Source: an uncultured Clostridium sp. (GTDB lineage: Bacteria > Bacillota > Clostridia > TANB77 > CAG-508). From it: DNA of 24,984 bases. Positions within the stretch are counted from its first letter, which is position 1. Each line of letters begins with the position of its first letter. The notes under the pieces were generated by a model that saw only the letters and a program-made list of their open reading frames with translations, searched no databases and was not told the DNA's origin. Location: contig USHY01000017.1 in assembly GCA_900554635.1 (NCBI GenBank), positions 1-24,984 on the forward strand, read 5' to 3'. Both the position numbers and the translations under genes were made by a program. Shown piece after piece: positions 24,719 through 24,984 of the stretch.

Positions 24719-24984
24719 TTATTTTACATATTCATTTAATGGTTTTACTCTATAATTTAATTCTCCAAATTTATCTGTTGTTACATATCCTGGAACACTG
24801 TTTATTACATCTGGTATACGATTTACGATTGATGCACAAGTTAATTCTACTGTTGCTGGTCTTGCTACAACTATTGTTGTGTCTGGTTCTCCATAAATTG
24901 TCCATTCATTTTTATCAAAATCTTCTTTTGAATATACTTTTCCTATACATTCTGTTTCAAGTGTTATTCCTTCTTTTGTTGTTG
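24719..24984 (-). CDS. Diaminopentanoate-dehydrogenase-like NAD(P)-binding protein (3' part only)
   Basis: The last 88 codons of a gene that runs off the right edge of the window. The translated stretch includes GEPDTTIVVARPATVELTC, ASIVNRIPDVINSVPGYVTT and ends RVKPLNEYVK. The NRIPDVIN and GYVTT region resembles the C-terminal domain of 2,4-diaminopentanoate dehydrogenases and the related dihydrodipicolinate-reductase-like proteins of Clostridia, which take part in ornithine breakdown. The Rossmann domain that would confirm this lies outside the window. No CGG is in frame in the visible part. Confidence 0.55.
   Translation of the reverse strand, partial: TTKEGITLETECIGKVYSKEDFDKNEWTIYGEPDTTIVVARPATVELTCASIVNRIPDVINSVPGYVTTDKFGELNYRVKPLNEYVK

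Overview
The window is AT-rich chromosomal DNA (roughly 30% GC by eye) with strong Shine-Dalgarno sites, dapA-dapB, a ClpE-type ATPase, a clostridial-type prepilin and sigma-A-like promoters. It looks like a low-GC Firmicute, probably an uncultured anaerobic Clostridia lineage. No rRNA, tRNA, CRISPR array, insertion sequence or phage gene was seen.

Layout. 1-122 (minus) is the start of a prepilin-like gene. 123-593 is non-coding. 594-3079 (plus) is dapA, dapB and an RluA-type pseudouridine synthase, ending in a terminator. On the minus strand follow a Zn/Cd-type P1B ATPase (3096-4913) with a palindromic metal-sensor operator in its promoter, then a probable operon (8145 down to 5026) of 8-oxoguanine glycosylase, a CmpB-like membrane protein, LemA and a DUF3137 protein. 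Next come a long-chain acyl-CoA ligase, a ZIP transporter, and gshAB-tyrS, then uvrB. deoD (16527-17237) is on the plus strand. clpE-pgsA, a P2A Ca2+-type ATPase and a DUF2207-like membrane protein are on the minus strand. A small helical protein (plus) and the end of a diaminopentanoate-dehydrogenase-like gene (minus) close the window. Most genes are core functions: lysine/cell wall precursor synthesis, metal homeostasis, DNA repair, proteostasis and glutathione synthesis.

The outstanding observation: four otherwise intact genes (rluA, the DUF3137 gene, uvrB and the Ca2+-type ATPase) are each interrupted by a single extra base, and in all four the break is an in-frame CGG codon. Skipping its C and continuing with GGT or GGA (Gly) restores the full protein. 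In three of them this restores an invariant motif: HRLDRNTSG, the GSGKT P-loop, and TGDGVNDAP. A by-eye survey of every CGG on the coding strands found no in-frame CGG that is read as arginine anywhere in the window, while about two dozen out-of-frame CGG triplets occur. CGT, CGC and CGA are used normally. The simplest biological reading is that CGG is an unassigned or starved codon here and that ribosomes pass it by a +1 shift into the overlapping Gly codon. The main alternative is a systematic sequencing or assembly insertion. The four genes are unrelated in function, so this would be a genome-wide decoding feature rather than regulation of one gene.
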